DNA from: Croceibacterium aestuarii
GTDB taxonomy: Bacteria > Pseudomonadota > Alphaproteobacteria > Sphingomonadales > Sphingomonadaceae
Direction of reading: 5' to 3'
DNA: 64,000 bases
Assembly: GCF_030657335.1 (NCBI RefSeq)
Contig: NZ_CP131039.1
Location: 2,682,501 to 2,746,500 of the forward strand
How positions within the stretch are numbered: position 1 is the stretch's first letter; the number at the start of each line of letters is the position of its first letter. Both the position numbers and the translations under genes were made by a program. Of this stretch, positions 26,475-35,486 are shown piece by piece. The notes under the pieces were generated by a model that worked only from the letters and a program-made list of their open reading frames with translations, searched no databases and was not told where the DNA came from.

Positions 26475-28715
26475 ATGAGAGGCGCAGGTATTCTTTTCGG
26501 TGTGTCGACAGCAGCCCTGGCCTGGTCGGCCCCGGCCATGGCGCAGGACGCGACCGACGATCAGACGGCTAACGCGGCCGAGGCCGAAATCGTCGTCACG
26601 GCCACGCGCCGCGCCGAGAACCTGATGCAGACCGCGATTTCCGGCTCGGTCCTGACTGGCGACGACCTGGCCAACAGGGGCGTCGTCAACGTCGATGCCC
26701 TGCAGTTCGCGACCCCTAGCATCGTGGTCAACAACTTCGGCCAGGGCAACGACTTCAACGTCCGCGGTATCGGCAAGGCCGAGCACAACACGCAGACGAC
26801 GACCGGCGTCATCACCTACCGTGACGGCGTGCCGACGTTCCCAGGCTACTTCCAGGGGGAGCCCTATTACGACGTCGCCAACATCCAGGTCCTGCGCGGC
26901 CCGCAGGGGACTATCGTCGGGCAGAACGCTACCGGCGGCGCCGTCTTCGTGAACAGCAACGAACCCGTGATCGGCGGCGGCGTGCACGGGTATATCCAGG
27001 CGAGCATTGGCAACTATGACGAGTTGGGCGGCCAGTTCGCCGTCAACGTGCCGGTAAGCGACACCTTCGCCGCCCGCTTCGCCTTCTACGGCCAGCGCCG
27101 CGACGGCTTCTACAACATCACCGGACCGGGCGGCAGCAAATCGAAGGAAAACAACGACCTGGGGATTGCGGCCGGCCGCATCAGCTTCAAGTGGGAGCCT
27201 TCGGCCAATTTCACCCTGCTGTCGATGACCGACCTCGATTACCTCGACTTCGGCGCCTACCCGGCCAATCCATACTACCAATCGTTTGAGACACTGCCGA
27301 ACGGCGCGCCCAACCCGACCTACACCGACCTGTTCGACATCAGCGCCAACGCGCCGATGAGCGCCCGCGACAAGTTCTTCCGCTCTATCCTCAAGGCCGA
27401 ATACACGACCGACGGCGGCTACAGGTTCCGCTCGATCTCCTCTATCCAGCGGGGCAATACGCAGTACGAGGCCGATCTCGACGGCACGTCATCAGACTTT
27501 AATAACCCGATCACCGGCGCCCCGGTGGCGAGCCAGTACTTCTACGACACCGTCAACGAGCACCAGTACACTCAGGAATTCAATATCATCTCGCCCGACG
27601 ACCGGCGTTTCACCTGGCTTCTCGGCGCGTTCGGCGTGTGGAACAACTACTATTTCCCCGCCCCCTTCTCGAACTTCGTGATCGATGTCGCCTATCCGTT
27701 CAACCTCGTCGCCGCGCAGTACAACCTCAAGGGCTACAACAAGACCCGCTCGCTCGCCGCGTTCGGCCAGGTCGGGTTCCAGATCACCCCGGCGCTCAAG
27801 CTCGAGGTCGGCGGGCGCTACACCGCGAGCCGTTCGACGAACCTCGTCGACGTCCGCCAGTACGGAACCCCGCTGCTGTCGGACCAGACGGTCAAGTCGG
27901 ACAACTTCTCCTACAAGGCGTCGCTCGGCTGGGAGGCTTCGCCCACCCAGTACGTCTACGGCTTTGTCGCCACCGGCTTCCGACCGGGCGGGCTGAACCT
28001 CCCGGTCGGCCTGGGCGACCCGCCGCCGTTTAAGTCCGAGAAAGTCACCTCTTACGAAGCCGGGTGGAAGGGTGAATTTGCCGACGGGCACCTGCGCACG
28101 ACTCTGACCGGGTTCTACAACCGGTACGAGAAATTCCAGGTGATCATCGGCTATCCCACCTTCCCGACCTTCGGGATCGAACTCAACGTCGAGGATCCAA
28201 CCACGATCTACGGTGTGGAAGCCGAACTCGAAGCGCATTTCGGCGGCCTGCGGGTCAGCGCCGGCGTCAACGCGCTGAAGAGCTCGCTCGGCGAGTTCTA
28301 CGCCAGCGACCCGCGCCGCCCGGCGACCGGCGCCTGCGACCCCCTGACGGGGGGACCGGGTGCGAACTGCATCGCCCTCGAAGGCCGCGACCAGACATAC
28401 GCGCCCAATTTCACGTTCAACTTCGCGGCCGAGTACGAAATTCCACTTGGCGACACGGCAAAGTTGACCCCGCGCGTCAACTTTGGCCACATAGCCGCGC
28501 AATGGGCGACCCTGTTCGAAGACCGCGCGCTCGGCGATCGGCTCGAATCCCGCAATATTCTCAACGCTCAGCTCGAATGGCGCCGCGGCGGGCTTGCCGT
28601 AACCGCTTACGCGACCAACCTGACCGATCAGCATTACCCGGGAGCGCTCAACAGCGGCCTCTACTTTGCCGGGGCTCCGCGCCAGTACGGCATCAAGGTG
28701 ATGAAGGTCTTCTGA
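26475..28715 (+). CDS. TonB-dependent outer-membrane receptor, module A
   Basis: The 746-residue receptor has a signal peptide ending APAMAQ (about residue 24), a TonB-box-like EIVVTATRRAE at about 37-47, plug motifs (VRGIGKAE, VQVLRGPQGTIVGQNATGG) and a long barrel ending in aromatic/valine strands (MKVF). ATG 26475 follows AAGGAGAGG, a strong ribosome-binding site. It lies between the SDR and acyl-CoA ligase genes and has its own upstream operator copy, so it is probably induced with the module. The ligand is unknown; the neighbouring type-B esterases suggest an ester-containing compound too large for porins. Confidence 0.92.
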   Translation: MRGAGILFGVSTAALAWSAPAMAQDATDDQTANAAEAEIVVTATRRAENLMQTAISGSVLTGDDLANRGVVNVDALQFATPSIVVNNFGQGNDFNVRGIGKAEHNTQTTTGVITYRDGVPTFPGYFQGEPYYDVANIQVLRGPQGTIVGQNATGGAVFVNSNEPVIGGGVHGYIQASIGNYDELGGQFAVNVPVSDTFAARFAFYGQRRDGFYNITGPGGSKSKENNDLGIAAGRISFKWEPSANFTLLSMTDLDYLDFGAYPANPYYQSFETLPNGAPNPTYTDLFDISANAPMSARDKFFRSILKAEYTTDGGYRFRSISSIQRGNTQYEADLDGTSSDFNNPITGAPVASQYFYDTVNEHQYTQEFNIISPDDRRFTWLLGAFGVWNNYYFPAPFSNFVIDVAYPFNLVAAQYNLKGYNKTRSLAAFGQVGFQITPALKLEVGGRYTASRSTNLVDVRQYGTPLLSDQTVKSDNFSYKASLGWEASPTQYVYGFVATGFRPGGLNLPVGLGDPPPFKSEKVTSYEAGWKGEFADGHLRTTLTGFYNRYEKFQVIIGYPTFPTFGIELNVEDPTTIYGVEAELEAHFGGLRVSAGVNALKSSLGEFYASDPRRPATGACDPLTGGPGANCIALEGRDQTYAPNFTFNFAAEYEIPLGDTAKLTPRVNFGHIAAQWATLFEDRALGDRLESRNILNAQLEWRRGGLAVTAYATNLTDQHYPGALNSGLYFAGAPRQYGIKVMKVF

Positions 28716-28793
28716 GGTTCTAAGGACAATCCCAACGGTGCAGGCCCAGGGTCCGTACCGCGGGAAAATCGGCGGCGAACGAGGGATTTCGGG

Positions 28794-30374
28794 ATGCAGA
28801 CCTATTCGCTGACGGTCGACAAGTTTCTCGACCATACCGGCAAGTGGACCCCCGATCGCGAAGTGATCTGGGCGGAAGGTGGAACGGTCAAAGCGCGGTT
28901 CGGCTATGGCGAATTGCGCGCGCGCGCCAACCGGCTCTCGTCCGCGCTGGCCGGACTGGGCGTAGAGCAGGGAGACCGGGTCGGAACCCTCGCCTGGAAT
29001 ACCCGTCACCACCTCGAGCTCTACTACGGCATCATGGGCATGGGCGCGGTGTGCCACACGCTCAACCCGCGGCTCACCACTGCCCAACTCGCAGCGATCG
29101 TTCGCGAAGCGGGCGACGTGGTCTTGGCCGTGGCAACCGACCTGCTAGCGCTCGCACTCGAGATCCGCGAACAATGTCCGTCCTTGCGCCACCTTATCGA
29201 ATTGGACTGCGTCGAGGGCGGCGCCACCTCGCCTGAGGCCCTAGGCTACGAAGCCCTGCTGTCCGATCAGCAAGATGAAGCGTTCGCCTGGGGCGCGTTC
29301 GCCGAGGGGACGCCTGCAGGCCTATGCTACACGTCGGGAACGACTGGGCAGCCCAAGGGTGTGCTCTACACCCACCGGTCGAATTACCTGCACACGTTGT
29401 TTGCGTTGCAGGCTGATGCCGTCGGCCTGACCGCGGCGGACACGTTGCTGATGGCCGTGCCGATGTTTCACGCCAACGGCTGGGGTCTGCCGTTCGCTGC
29501 GCCCGCCGCGGGCGCAAGCCTCGTGCTGCCCGGCCGCCAGCTGGATGGCGAGAGCCTGCTGCGCATCATGCGCGACGAAGACGTGACGCTTGCCGCGGGC
29601 GTGCAGACCGTCTGGCTCGGCCTTGTCGATTACCTCGATGAAGTCGGAGGATCACTTCCGGCGCTCGAGCGGATCATCGTAGGCGGCTCGGCCTGTCCCG
29701 AAGCGCTGATCGATCGGCTCGAGGCGCGGCTCGGGGCACGGGTTCAGACAAGCTGGGGCATGACCGAGCTGTCACCCATCGGAACGATGGCCCTCGCCGG
29801 AGCACCCGCGCAAGGCGTGGGAGCCGGCCGGCCGCGCCTGGGTGTCGATCTCAAGCTAACCGATGCCGAGGGCAACACGCTCGCCGAACAGTGCGGCGTC
29901 CTGGGACATCTGAAGGTCAAGGGAGCGGCCGTAATCGACCGCTACTTCGCGACCGACGAGGACGTGCTCGATGCCGAGGGCTACTTCGACACCGGCGACC
30001 TGGCGACGATCGACGCCGAAGGCAATCTGACGATCCAGGGCCGCGCCAAGGACCTGATCAAGTCGGGCGGCGAATGGATCAACCCGGCCGAAATCGAGGC
30101 GATCGTCGGCACCCATCCCTCCGTGCGCCACGTCGCGGTGATCGCCCGGCCCGATCCCCGGTGGGGCGAACGCCCGGTGCTCGTGGTCGAGAGGGATCCC
30201 GCGGACCCCGATGCGAACCTGCTCGGGCTACTACGTGGCCAGGTTGCTGACTGGTGGATCCCGAACGAGATCGTCGAGGTTGCCGCCATGCCGCTTGCCG
30301 CTACGGGCAAGATCGACAAGGTGCGCTTGCGGGCCGATCTCGAAGCCGGCAACCTCGTCGCGCAGGCGGCCTAA
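28794..30374 (+). CDS. Acyl-CoA ligase (AMP-forming, medium/long-chain fatty acid type)
   Basis: This 526-residue ANL-superfamily enzyme activates a carboxylic acid to its CoA thioester through an acyl-adenylate. The P-loop-like YTSGTTGQPKGV is at about 179-190, SWGMTELSP follows near 322, the hinge YFDTGDLATID is present, and the catalytic Lys lies in ATGKIDKVRL near the C-terminus. Overall similarity is to AlkK/FadD-like medium-chain ligases, but chain length cannot be read. It follows the TonB receptor by 78 bases and converges on the esterase at 30386 with only 11 bases between them. It would activate the acid freed by the module's esterases. Confidence 0.88.
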   Translation: MQTYSLTVDKFLDHTGKWTPDREVIWAEGGTVKARFGYGELRARANRLSSALAGLGVEQGDRVGTLAWNTRHHLELYYGIMGMGAVCHTLNPRLTTAQLAAIVREAGDVVLAVATDLLALALEIREQCPSLRHLIELDCVEGGATSPEALGYEALLSDQQDEAFAWGAFAEGTPAGLCYTSGTTGQPKGVLYTHRSNYLHTLFALQADAVGLTAADTLLMAVPMFHANGWGLPFAAPAAGASLVLPGRQLDGESLLRIMRDEDVTLAAGVQTVWLGLVDYLDEVGGSLPALERIIVGGSACPEALIDRLEARLGARVQTSWGMTELSPIGTMALAGAPAQGVGAGRPRLGVDLKLTDAEGNTLAEQCGVLGHLKVKGAAVIDRYFATDEDVLDAEGYFDTGDLATIDAEGNLTIQGRAKDLIKSGGEWINPAEIEAIVGTHPSVRHVAVIARPDPRWGERPVLVVERDPADPDANLLGLLRGQVADWWIPNEIVEVAAMPLAATGKIDKVRLRADLEAGNLVAQAA

Positions 30375-30385
30375 CCCGCTGCGGT

Positions 30386-32041
30386 TCAGGGATTGGGCGG
30401 CGCGCACTCGCTCGACATTGACGCAACAGGCTTGGGCGCCGCCAGCCCCACGTTCCAGTTCCACCCGACCTTTCGGTCGGCACGGCGGCGGCACATTACC
30501 AATTCGTTGAACGCGAACATCCCGGGCATGAGATGGCTCGCCGGCTCGGGCCGCTCCGCAAACAGCATGTAGCGCTGTCCGGGCGCGTAGCTCGGCCAGG
30601 AGGGAGCTCCGGCGGCAACCGGTTGTCCGCCCCGCGCAAAGCTCGCCCAATAGTCGGTCATCGCGGCGGACAGGGCGCGCTCGGCTTCGCTGTCGGGGAT
30701 TTTCGGCCACAACGGCGGCGTACGTGCAAACGTGCCGAACACGTAGGGCAGTTCGCTCGCATGATGGGCATGGTATCCGGCCGCATCCGCCGCGGGATAG
30801 CCGTGGTCGAACAGGTACAGGTACGAAGGCAGCCCTTGCGCCGCTTGCTGGCGCACGACACGCTCGGCGGTCCAGCCGTAGAGGGCGTCCCGCGTGGCGG
30901 CGAGCATGCTCTCCGCCTGGTCGGCAGCAGGATACAGCGCCAAGAAGCGATCGGCGAGATCGCCGTATCGCTCGCGGATTGCCGCTTCGTACTCCGCGGC
31001 ATCCTTCGCTGGCTTGGCGAGCAGCATTCGAAGCGAGCGGATCTCGCCCTGGTTGAAGCCCGCGACGACCGGCACCGGCGCCTGCTCGCCCGCGTCGAAA
31101 GTATCGACCATCTGCCTCGGCAGCACCTTGCCGTCAACCGCGGGCAACGGCGCGAAGCCGAGCTTGGCGCTGGCGTCGGTGATCGCCTGAGCGTCCATCC
31201 GCCGCATCGCCGCCAGGTCGGGCGCCCTGAGGCCGCCCTGCAGCATTTTCCCCGTCGCCTGCCACGAGGGAACGCTGAACACGCTGCGCTTCAGTTCCGG
31301 CAGCGCGATCATGTAGCTGCTCTGCAGGATCGCGCGCTGGAACAGCCCGCGCGCATAGGGGCTCGACATCAATAGCAGGCCGCTGAGGCCGCCCGCGGAT
31401 TCGCCAGCAATGGTCACCTCGGAGGGATTGCCGCCGAACGCAGCGATGTTATCGCGTATCCAGTGCAGCGCGGCGATCTGGTCGAGCAGGCCGTAATTGC
31501 CCGAGATGTCCTGCGGCGATTCCCGCGTCAGATCGGGATGCGCGAGCCAGCCGAGCACACCGAGGCGGTAGTTGATCGAGACCACGACCACGCCGCGCCG
31601 GGCCAGTTCGGTTCCGTCGTACAACGGCTCGCGGCTCGACCCGGTGAGCAGCGATCCGCCGTGGATCCACACCAAGACCGGCACGCCTCTTGCCTCGTCC
31701 GGCGTCCAGACGTTGAGTGTAAGGCAGTCTTCGCTCACCGGCATCGGCGGCTCGGAGTAGATCGTGGTCAGCTTGTCGGACTGCGGCTGCACGCACGCCG
31801 GGCCGAACTCGCTTGCCTCGCGCGTTCCCGGCCACCTGTCGAGCGGGACCGGCGGGCGCCAGCGCAGGCTGCCCACCGGGGGCTTGGCGTAGGGAATACC
31901 CTTGAAGACGCGGATGCCACCTACCGCGGAGCCGCGGACCGCGCCGGCCGGTGCCTCGACCACGGGTTGCAGGTCGCTGGCAGTCGCCGCCACGCCGCCG
32001 CCCGCAAGTGCGAGTGCGAACAGGGTCGAGCGCATCGTCAT
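30386..32041 (-). CDS. Type-B carboxylesterase, intact paralogue
   Basis: The 551-residue enzyme has a short hydrophobic signal (cut around residue 22) and all type-B features: HGG oxyanion hole at 128-130, INYRLGVLGW, nucleophile S215 in AGESAGG, candidate acid E333 in GFNQGE, and H427 in HHASELPYVFG. It hydrolyses carboxylic esters, probably in the periplasm. The ATG at 32041 overlaps the stop of the MFS gene as ATGA, so the two are translationally coupled. It serves as the reference for the frameshifted copies at 23706 and 41269. FumD, the fumonisin esterase of Sphingopyxis, belongs to the same broad family and has a similar gene setting, but nothing here identifies the substrate. Confidence 0.9.
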   Translation of the reverse strand: MTMRSTLFALALAGGGVAATASDLQPVVEAPAGAVRGSAVGGIRVFKGIPYAKPPVGSLRWRPPVPLDRWPGTREASEFGPACVQPQSDKLTTIYSEPPMPVSEDCLTLNVWTPDEARGVPVLVWIHGGSLLTGSSREPLYDGTELARRGVVVVSINYRLGVLGWLAHPDLTRESPQDISGNYGLLDQIAALHWIRDNIAAFGGNPSEVTIAGESAGGLSGLLLMSSPYARGLFQRAILQSSYMIALPELKRSVFSVPSWQATGKMLQGGLRAPDLAAMRRMDAQAITDASAKLGFAPLPAVDGKVLPRQMVDTFDAGEQAPVPVVAGFNQGEIRSLRMLLAKPAKDAAEYEAAIRERYGDLADRFLALYPAADQAESMLAATRDALYGWTAERVVRQQAAQGLPSYLYLFDHGYPAADAAGYHAHHASELPYVFGTFARTPPLWPKIPDSEAERALSAAMTDYWASFARGGQPVAAGAPSWPSYAPGQRYMLFAERPEPASHLMPGMFAFNELVMCRRRADRKVGWNWNVGLAAPKPVASMSSECAPPNP

Positions 32042-33345
32042 TTCCGGGCCTCCCTGCCCAGCCGCCGCGCGAGCCACAGGAACAGCGCAATGGCGATCCC
32101 GTAAGCGGGTAGCAGGGAGTAGAGCGCCAGTTGGAGCGAGTTGGCCTCGCCGCGCGCGGCGAACCAGTCGCTCGCCGCGCCGACCCAGGTCGGGCCGAGG
32201 CCGAGCCCGATGAAGTTCATCACCAGCAGCAGAAGCGCGCCCGCGAGCACGCGCTGGTTGGGTGCGCTCTCCTCCTGCACGAGCGTGATCGAGCACGAGA
32301 GATAGAAGTAATTGAAGAACATCGCCACGGTGAGGAAGACCAGCGCGAGTTCCCACGACGGAGCGCAGATGAAGCCGGCGCAGAACGGCGCTGCGATGGT
32401 CAGAGAGATCGCCGGGGCGAGCGCGTACGTCCTGCGCGTCCGGGTCGCCAGCTTGTCGATCACCCGGCCCGAGGCGATCATGCCTCCGCCCATGCCGACG
32501 ATAACCACCAGCGCGTACCAGATCGCGACCTCGCCCATCGTCATGCCCTTCTCGCGGATGACGAACAGCACCGCGAAGTTGCCCAGGCCATAGGTGACGA
32601 ACTGCGTCGCGCCGCTGCCGAACGCTGCCAGCGACATCACCGGATTCGAGAAGAACGAACGGATCGTGGCCAAAAACGGCGCCTTGTCTGTCCGCGCCGC
32701 GGCGCCGGGATCGGTCGCCCCACGCGAGGGCTCGGGCACCACAAAGGGAAGGGCCACGGCGGCAAGGACGCCGATGGCGCCGATCGCGACGAATGCATCG
32801 CGCCAGTCGAAAAGCTCGGCGATCGTCGCGCCAAGAGCAATCCCGAGCGCCGCGCCGATCGGAGGTCCGAGATTGTAGATTCCGAAGGCCATCCCCCGCT
32901 TGCCGGGCCCGAACGTGTCGGTGATCAGCGCGTAGGACGGCGGCACCCCGCCCGCCTCGCCGAATCCGACCGTCATGCGCGCGATCACAAGTTCCGTGTA
33001 ATTGCGCGAGAGCCCACAAGCGATCGTCGCCGCGCTCCAGATTGCGCAGGCGGCAGTTAGTACCGCTACCCGGTTGGTCCGGTCCGCCAGCCAGCTGACG
33101 GGAATCGCGATCAAGCAATAGAACAACGCGAAGTAGAAGCCGCCGATGAGGCCGAGTTGGCCGTCAGTAACGTGCAGCGTGTCCTGGATCGGCTTGGCGA
33201 GGATGCTGAGGAGCTGGCGATCGAGGAAGTTGATCACGTAGACAAAGGTAAGCATCCACAAGACCGCCATGGGGCGGCGAACACGCCTGTGCCCTTCGCC
33301 GGCATAGCCGGCTGTCGGGCCCTCGTGGACCGTGCTGGCATCCAT
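32038..33345 (-). CDS. MFS transporter, spinster-like family, module A
   Basis: The 435-residue protein has about 12 transmembrane helices and the MFS signature WLADRTNRVAV between helices 2 and 3. NFLDRQLLSILAKPIQ in helix 1 and GFGEAGGVPPSYALI in helix 4 place it in the spinster-like group common in sphingomonads. It is paralogous to the transporter at 46879-48210. It is the first gene of a unit with the downstream esterase (ATGA overlap) and is divergent from the TetR gene. A role in moving the substrate or its hydrolysis product across the inner membrane is inferred from context. Confidence 0.88.
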   Translation of the reverse strand: MDASTVHEGPTAGYAGEGHRRVRRPMAVLWMLTFVYVINFLDRQLLSILAKPIQDTLHVTDGQLGLIGGFYFALFYCLIAIPVSWLADRTNRVAVLTAACAIWSAATIACGLSRNYTELVIARMTVGFGEAGGVPPSYALITDTFGPGKRGMAFGIYNLGPPIGAALGIALGATIAELFDWRDAFVAIGAIGVLAAVALPFVVPEPSRGATDPGAAARTDKAPFLATIRSFFSNPVMSLAAFGSGATQFVTYGLGNFAVLFVIREKGMTMGEVAIWYALVVIVGMGGGMIASGRVIDKLATRTRRTYALAPAISLTIAAPFCAGFICAPSWELALVFLTVAMFFNYFYLSCSITLVQEESAPNQRVLAGALLLLVMNFIGLGLGPTWVGAASDWFAARGEANSLQLALYSLLPAYGIAIALFLWLARRLGREARK

Positions 33346-33419
33346 CTGTCCGCTCCCGGAATTTTCGCTACTTCTTTTTTCGATAGCTTGCTTGCGTCAA
33401 GCGGGCACGGCTGTCAACC

Positions 33420-33443
33420 TTCACTCACATGTGTGCGAATGTA
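33420..33443. promoter_or_regulatory. Candidate TetR operator, copy 3 (divergent MFS/TetR promoter)
   Basis: TTCACTC-N10-GAATGTA lies between the divergent MFS and TetR genes. The left arm directly abuts a minus-strand TTGACA at 33418-33413 that could be the -35 box of the MFS promoter. A position beside the regulator's own gene is the classical site for TetR autoregulation. Confidence 0.55.
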
Positions 33444-33501
33444 ATCGGCGCGCGACTGTCGCTTGACGCAGACTAAAAGAACCCGGAAGGGTCTCGGCGA
33501 T

Positions 33502-34185
33502 ATGCCGACCACCGCCGATGCCAGGAAGAAGCGCCCCACCAAGAAGGCCGAGCAGCGCGCCGAAACGATGGAACAGATCTTCGATGCCGCCGAAGAACAA
33601 TTCGCCCAGCACGGCCTTCACGGCGTCACGCTGAAGGATGTCGCCAAGCAAATCGGCGTCCACCACACCCTCCTCAACTACTATTTCGACGACAAGCGCG
33701 CGCTGTTCGACGCGGTTTTCGCGCGCCGGGCGGTGGTCACGAGCGAACGGCGCATGAAGGCGCTCGACGACTACGATGTCGCTTGCGCCGGCAAGCCCAC
33801 GATCGAGGGGGCGCTCCATGCTTTCCTCGACACTGACCTCGACACCTATATCCAGGGCGGCGAAGGGTGGAAGAACTACGGGAAGCTCGGAGCCCAGGTG
33901 TCGAACACCCCCGAATGGGGTGCGGACTTGATGGACGCCCATTTCGACCCGGTGGTTCTGCGCCTGATCGGCCTGTTGAAGAAGGCCATGCCCGACTGCG
34001 CTGAGGAAGACATCTACTGGGGCTACCACTTCGTCTCGGGCGCGTTGATGCTGACACTGGCCCGAACCGGCCGGATCGACAAACTGTCGGGCGGAAAGTG
34101 CCGATCGGAAGATTTCGAGGCGGTCAAGGCACGAATGGCGAAGTTCATGGCCGCCGGTTTCCGCAAGATTTGCGATCGACGATAA
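33502..34185 (+). CDS. TetR-family regulator of module A
   Basis: I choose ATG 33502; a TTG 13 codons upstream also opens the frame but has poorer signals. The 227-residue protein has an N-terminal TetR helix-turn-helix at about residues 25-70 (GVTLKDVAKQIGVHHTLLNY, then YFDDKRALF). The C-terminal ligand-binding domain has no recognised specificity. It lies between the divergent MFS/esterase unit and the thiolase, and TTCACTC-type sites flank it on both sides. Repression of the module until an acyl-CoA or substrate binds is the simplest model. Confidence 0.88.
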   Translation: MPTTADARKKRPTKKAEQRAETMEQIFDAAEEQFAQHGLHGVTLKDVAKQIGVHHTLLNYYFDDKRALFDAVFARRAVVTSERRMKALDDYDVACAGKPTIEGALHAFLDTDLDTYIQGGEGWKNYGKLGAQVSNTPEWGADLMDAHFDPVVLRLIGLLKKAMPDCAEEDIYWGYHFVSGALMLTLARTGRIDKLSGGKCRSEDFEAVKARMAKFMAAGFRKICDRR

Positions 34186-34200
34186 GACCGCTGAGTCTCG

Positions 34201-34224
34201 TTCACTCTTGACCTAGTGAATGAA
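34201..34224. promoter_or_regulatory. Candidate TetR operator, copy 4 (thiolase promoter)
   Basis: TTCACTC-N10-GAATGAA, only one mismatch from a perfect inverted repeat, lies 16 bases after the TetR stop and 45 bases before the thiolase start. It is the best-conserved copy of the four. Confidence 0.6.
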
Positions 34225-34268
34225 TCCTCGCACTTCCTGGCAACTCCTCTCACCGACAGGGTCATCCA

Positions 34269-35456
34269 GTGGAAGACATCTTCATCGTCAGCGGCGCTCG
34301 CACGGCCGTCGGAAACTTCGGCGGCGCCCTGAAATCGAAAATGCCGGCCGAGCTCGGCGCGATCGCCGCCAATGCGGCCATTCGCCGGGCGTGCGTCGAG
34401 CCAGGGGACATTGATCACGTCGTCGTCGGCCAGGTCATGCAGACTAGCGCGCGTGACAACATGCTCGCCCGTGTCGTCGCCTTGAACACCGGCGTCCCCG
34501 ACAGAACACCTGCCCTTACTCTCAACCGGCTTTGCGGATCGGGGCTCCAGGCGATCGTCTCGGCTGCGCAGATGATGCAGCTGGGCGAGGCCTCGATCAC
34601 GCTCGCCGGCGGGGCGGAGAGCATGTCCAACGTGCCCTATCACGACCACTCGGTTCGCTGGGGGCGCAAGATGGGACCCAACGAGCAGGAAGATGCGCTC
34701 GTCATCGGCCTGCAGGACGCGATCTTCGATTTCCACATGGGCATCACGGCGGAGAACGTGGCCGAGCGCCACTGCATCACGCGCGAAGAGATGGATGCGC
34801 TGTCGGTGACCAGCCACCGCCGTGCCGCGCGAGCCATTGCCGAGGGCAGGTTCAAGGAGCAGATCGTTCCGGTCGAGATCGTCACGCGCAAGGGGACGAT
34901 CGTATTCGATACCGACGAACACGTTCGCGCCGACATCGATGCGCAGGCTCTCGCCGCGATGCGGCCGGCGTTCAAGGAGGGCGGCGCCGTCACGGCCGCC
35001 AACGCAAGCGGCGTCAACGACGGAGCGGCAATGGTCGTCCTCGCCACGCGCTCCCAGGTAGAGCAGCGCGGTCTCGAGCCGATGGCCCGCATCGTGTCGT
35101 GGGGCATCGCGGGAGTCGAACCGGCCTTCATGGGCGAAGGGCCAATCAAGGCCGTGCCCATCGCACTCGAACGCGCCGGCCTCTCGCTATCCGACATCGA
35201 CGTTATCGAGAGCAACGAGGCATTCGCAGCACAGGCCGCGGCCGTGGCCAAGGCGCTCGGGTTCGATTCCGACAAGGTCAATCCGAACGGGTCGGGCGTA
35301 GCATTGGGCCACCCGGTGGGCGCGACGGGATGCATCCTGACCGTCAAGTGCATGTACCACCTGCGCGCGACCAGAGGGCGCTACGGTCTCGTCACCATGT
35401 GCATCGGCGGGGGCCAAGGGATTGCTATGGTCATCGAGGCGCAGCCGGCGCCCTAA
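34269..35456 (+). CDS. Acetyl-CoA acyltransferase (thiolase), intact copy
   Basis: The 395-residue thiolase starts at GTG 34269. Active-site elements are present: nucleophile Cys in NRLCGSGLQ (about residue 89), His in GHPVGATG (about 348) and the second Cys in CIGGGQG near the C-terminus. It cleaves a 3-ketoacyl-CoA to acetyl-CoA and a shortened acyl-CoA, or works in the reverse direction. The close paralogue at 43960-45146 has the same length minus one base. It is the last gene of module A, directly before the glyoxylate-shunt genes on the opposite strand, which would consume the acetyl-CoA. Confidence 0.92.
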   Translation: MEDIFIVSGARTAVGNFGGALKSKMPAELGAIAANAAIRRACVEPGDIDHVVVGQVMQTSARDNMLARVVALNTGVPDRTPALTLNRLCGSGLQAIVSAAQMMQLGEASITLAGGAESMSNVPYHDHSVRWGRKMGPNEQEDALVIGLQDAIFDFHMGITAENVAERHCITREEMDALSVTSHRRAARAIAEGRFKEQIVPVEIVTRKGTIVFDTDEHVRADIDAQALAAMRPAFKEGGAVTAANASGVNDGAAMVVLATRSQVEQRGLEPMARIVSWGIAGVEPAFMGEGPIKAVPIALERAGLSLSDIDVIESNEAFAAQAAAVAKALGFDSDKVNPNGSGVALGHPVGATGCILTVKCMYHLRATRGRYGLVTMCIGGGQGIAMVIEAQPAP

Positions 35457-35486
35457 CGGCTCCGTCCGGGCGGATGGACCGTGCTG

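Noticed and set aside
30386-33118. 910-codon frame joining MFS-antiphase sequence with the esterase
   Set aside because: The first third is the out-of-frame reading of the MFS gene; the esterase starts at the ATGA overlap at 32041.
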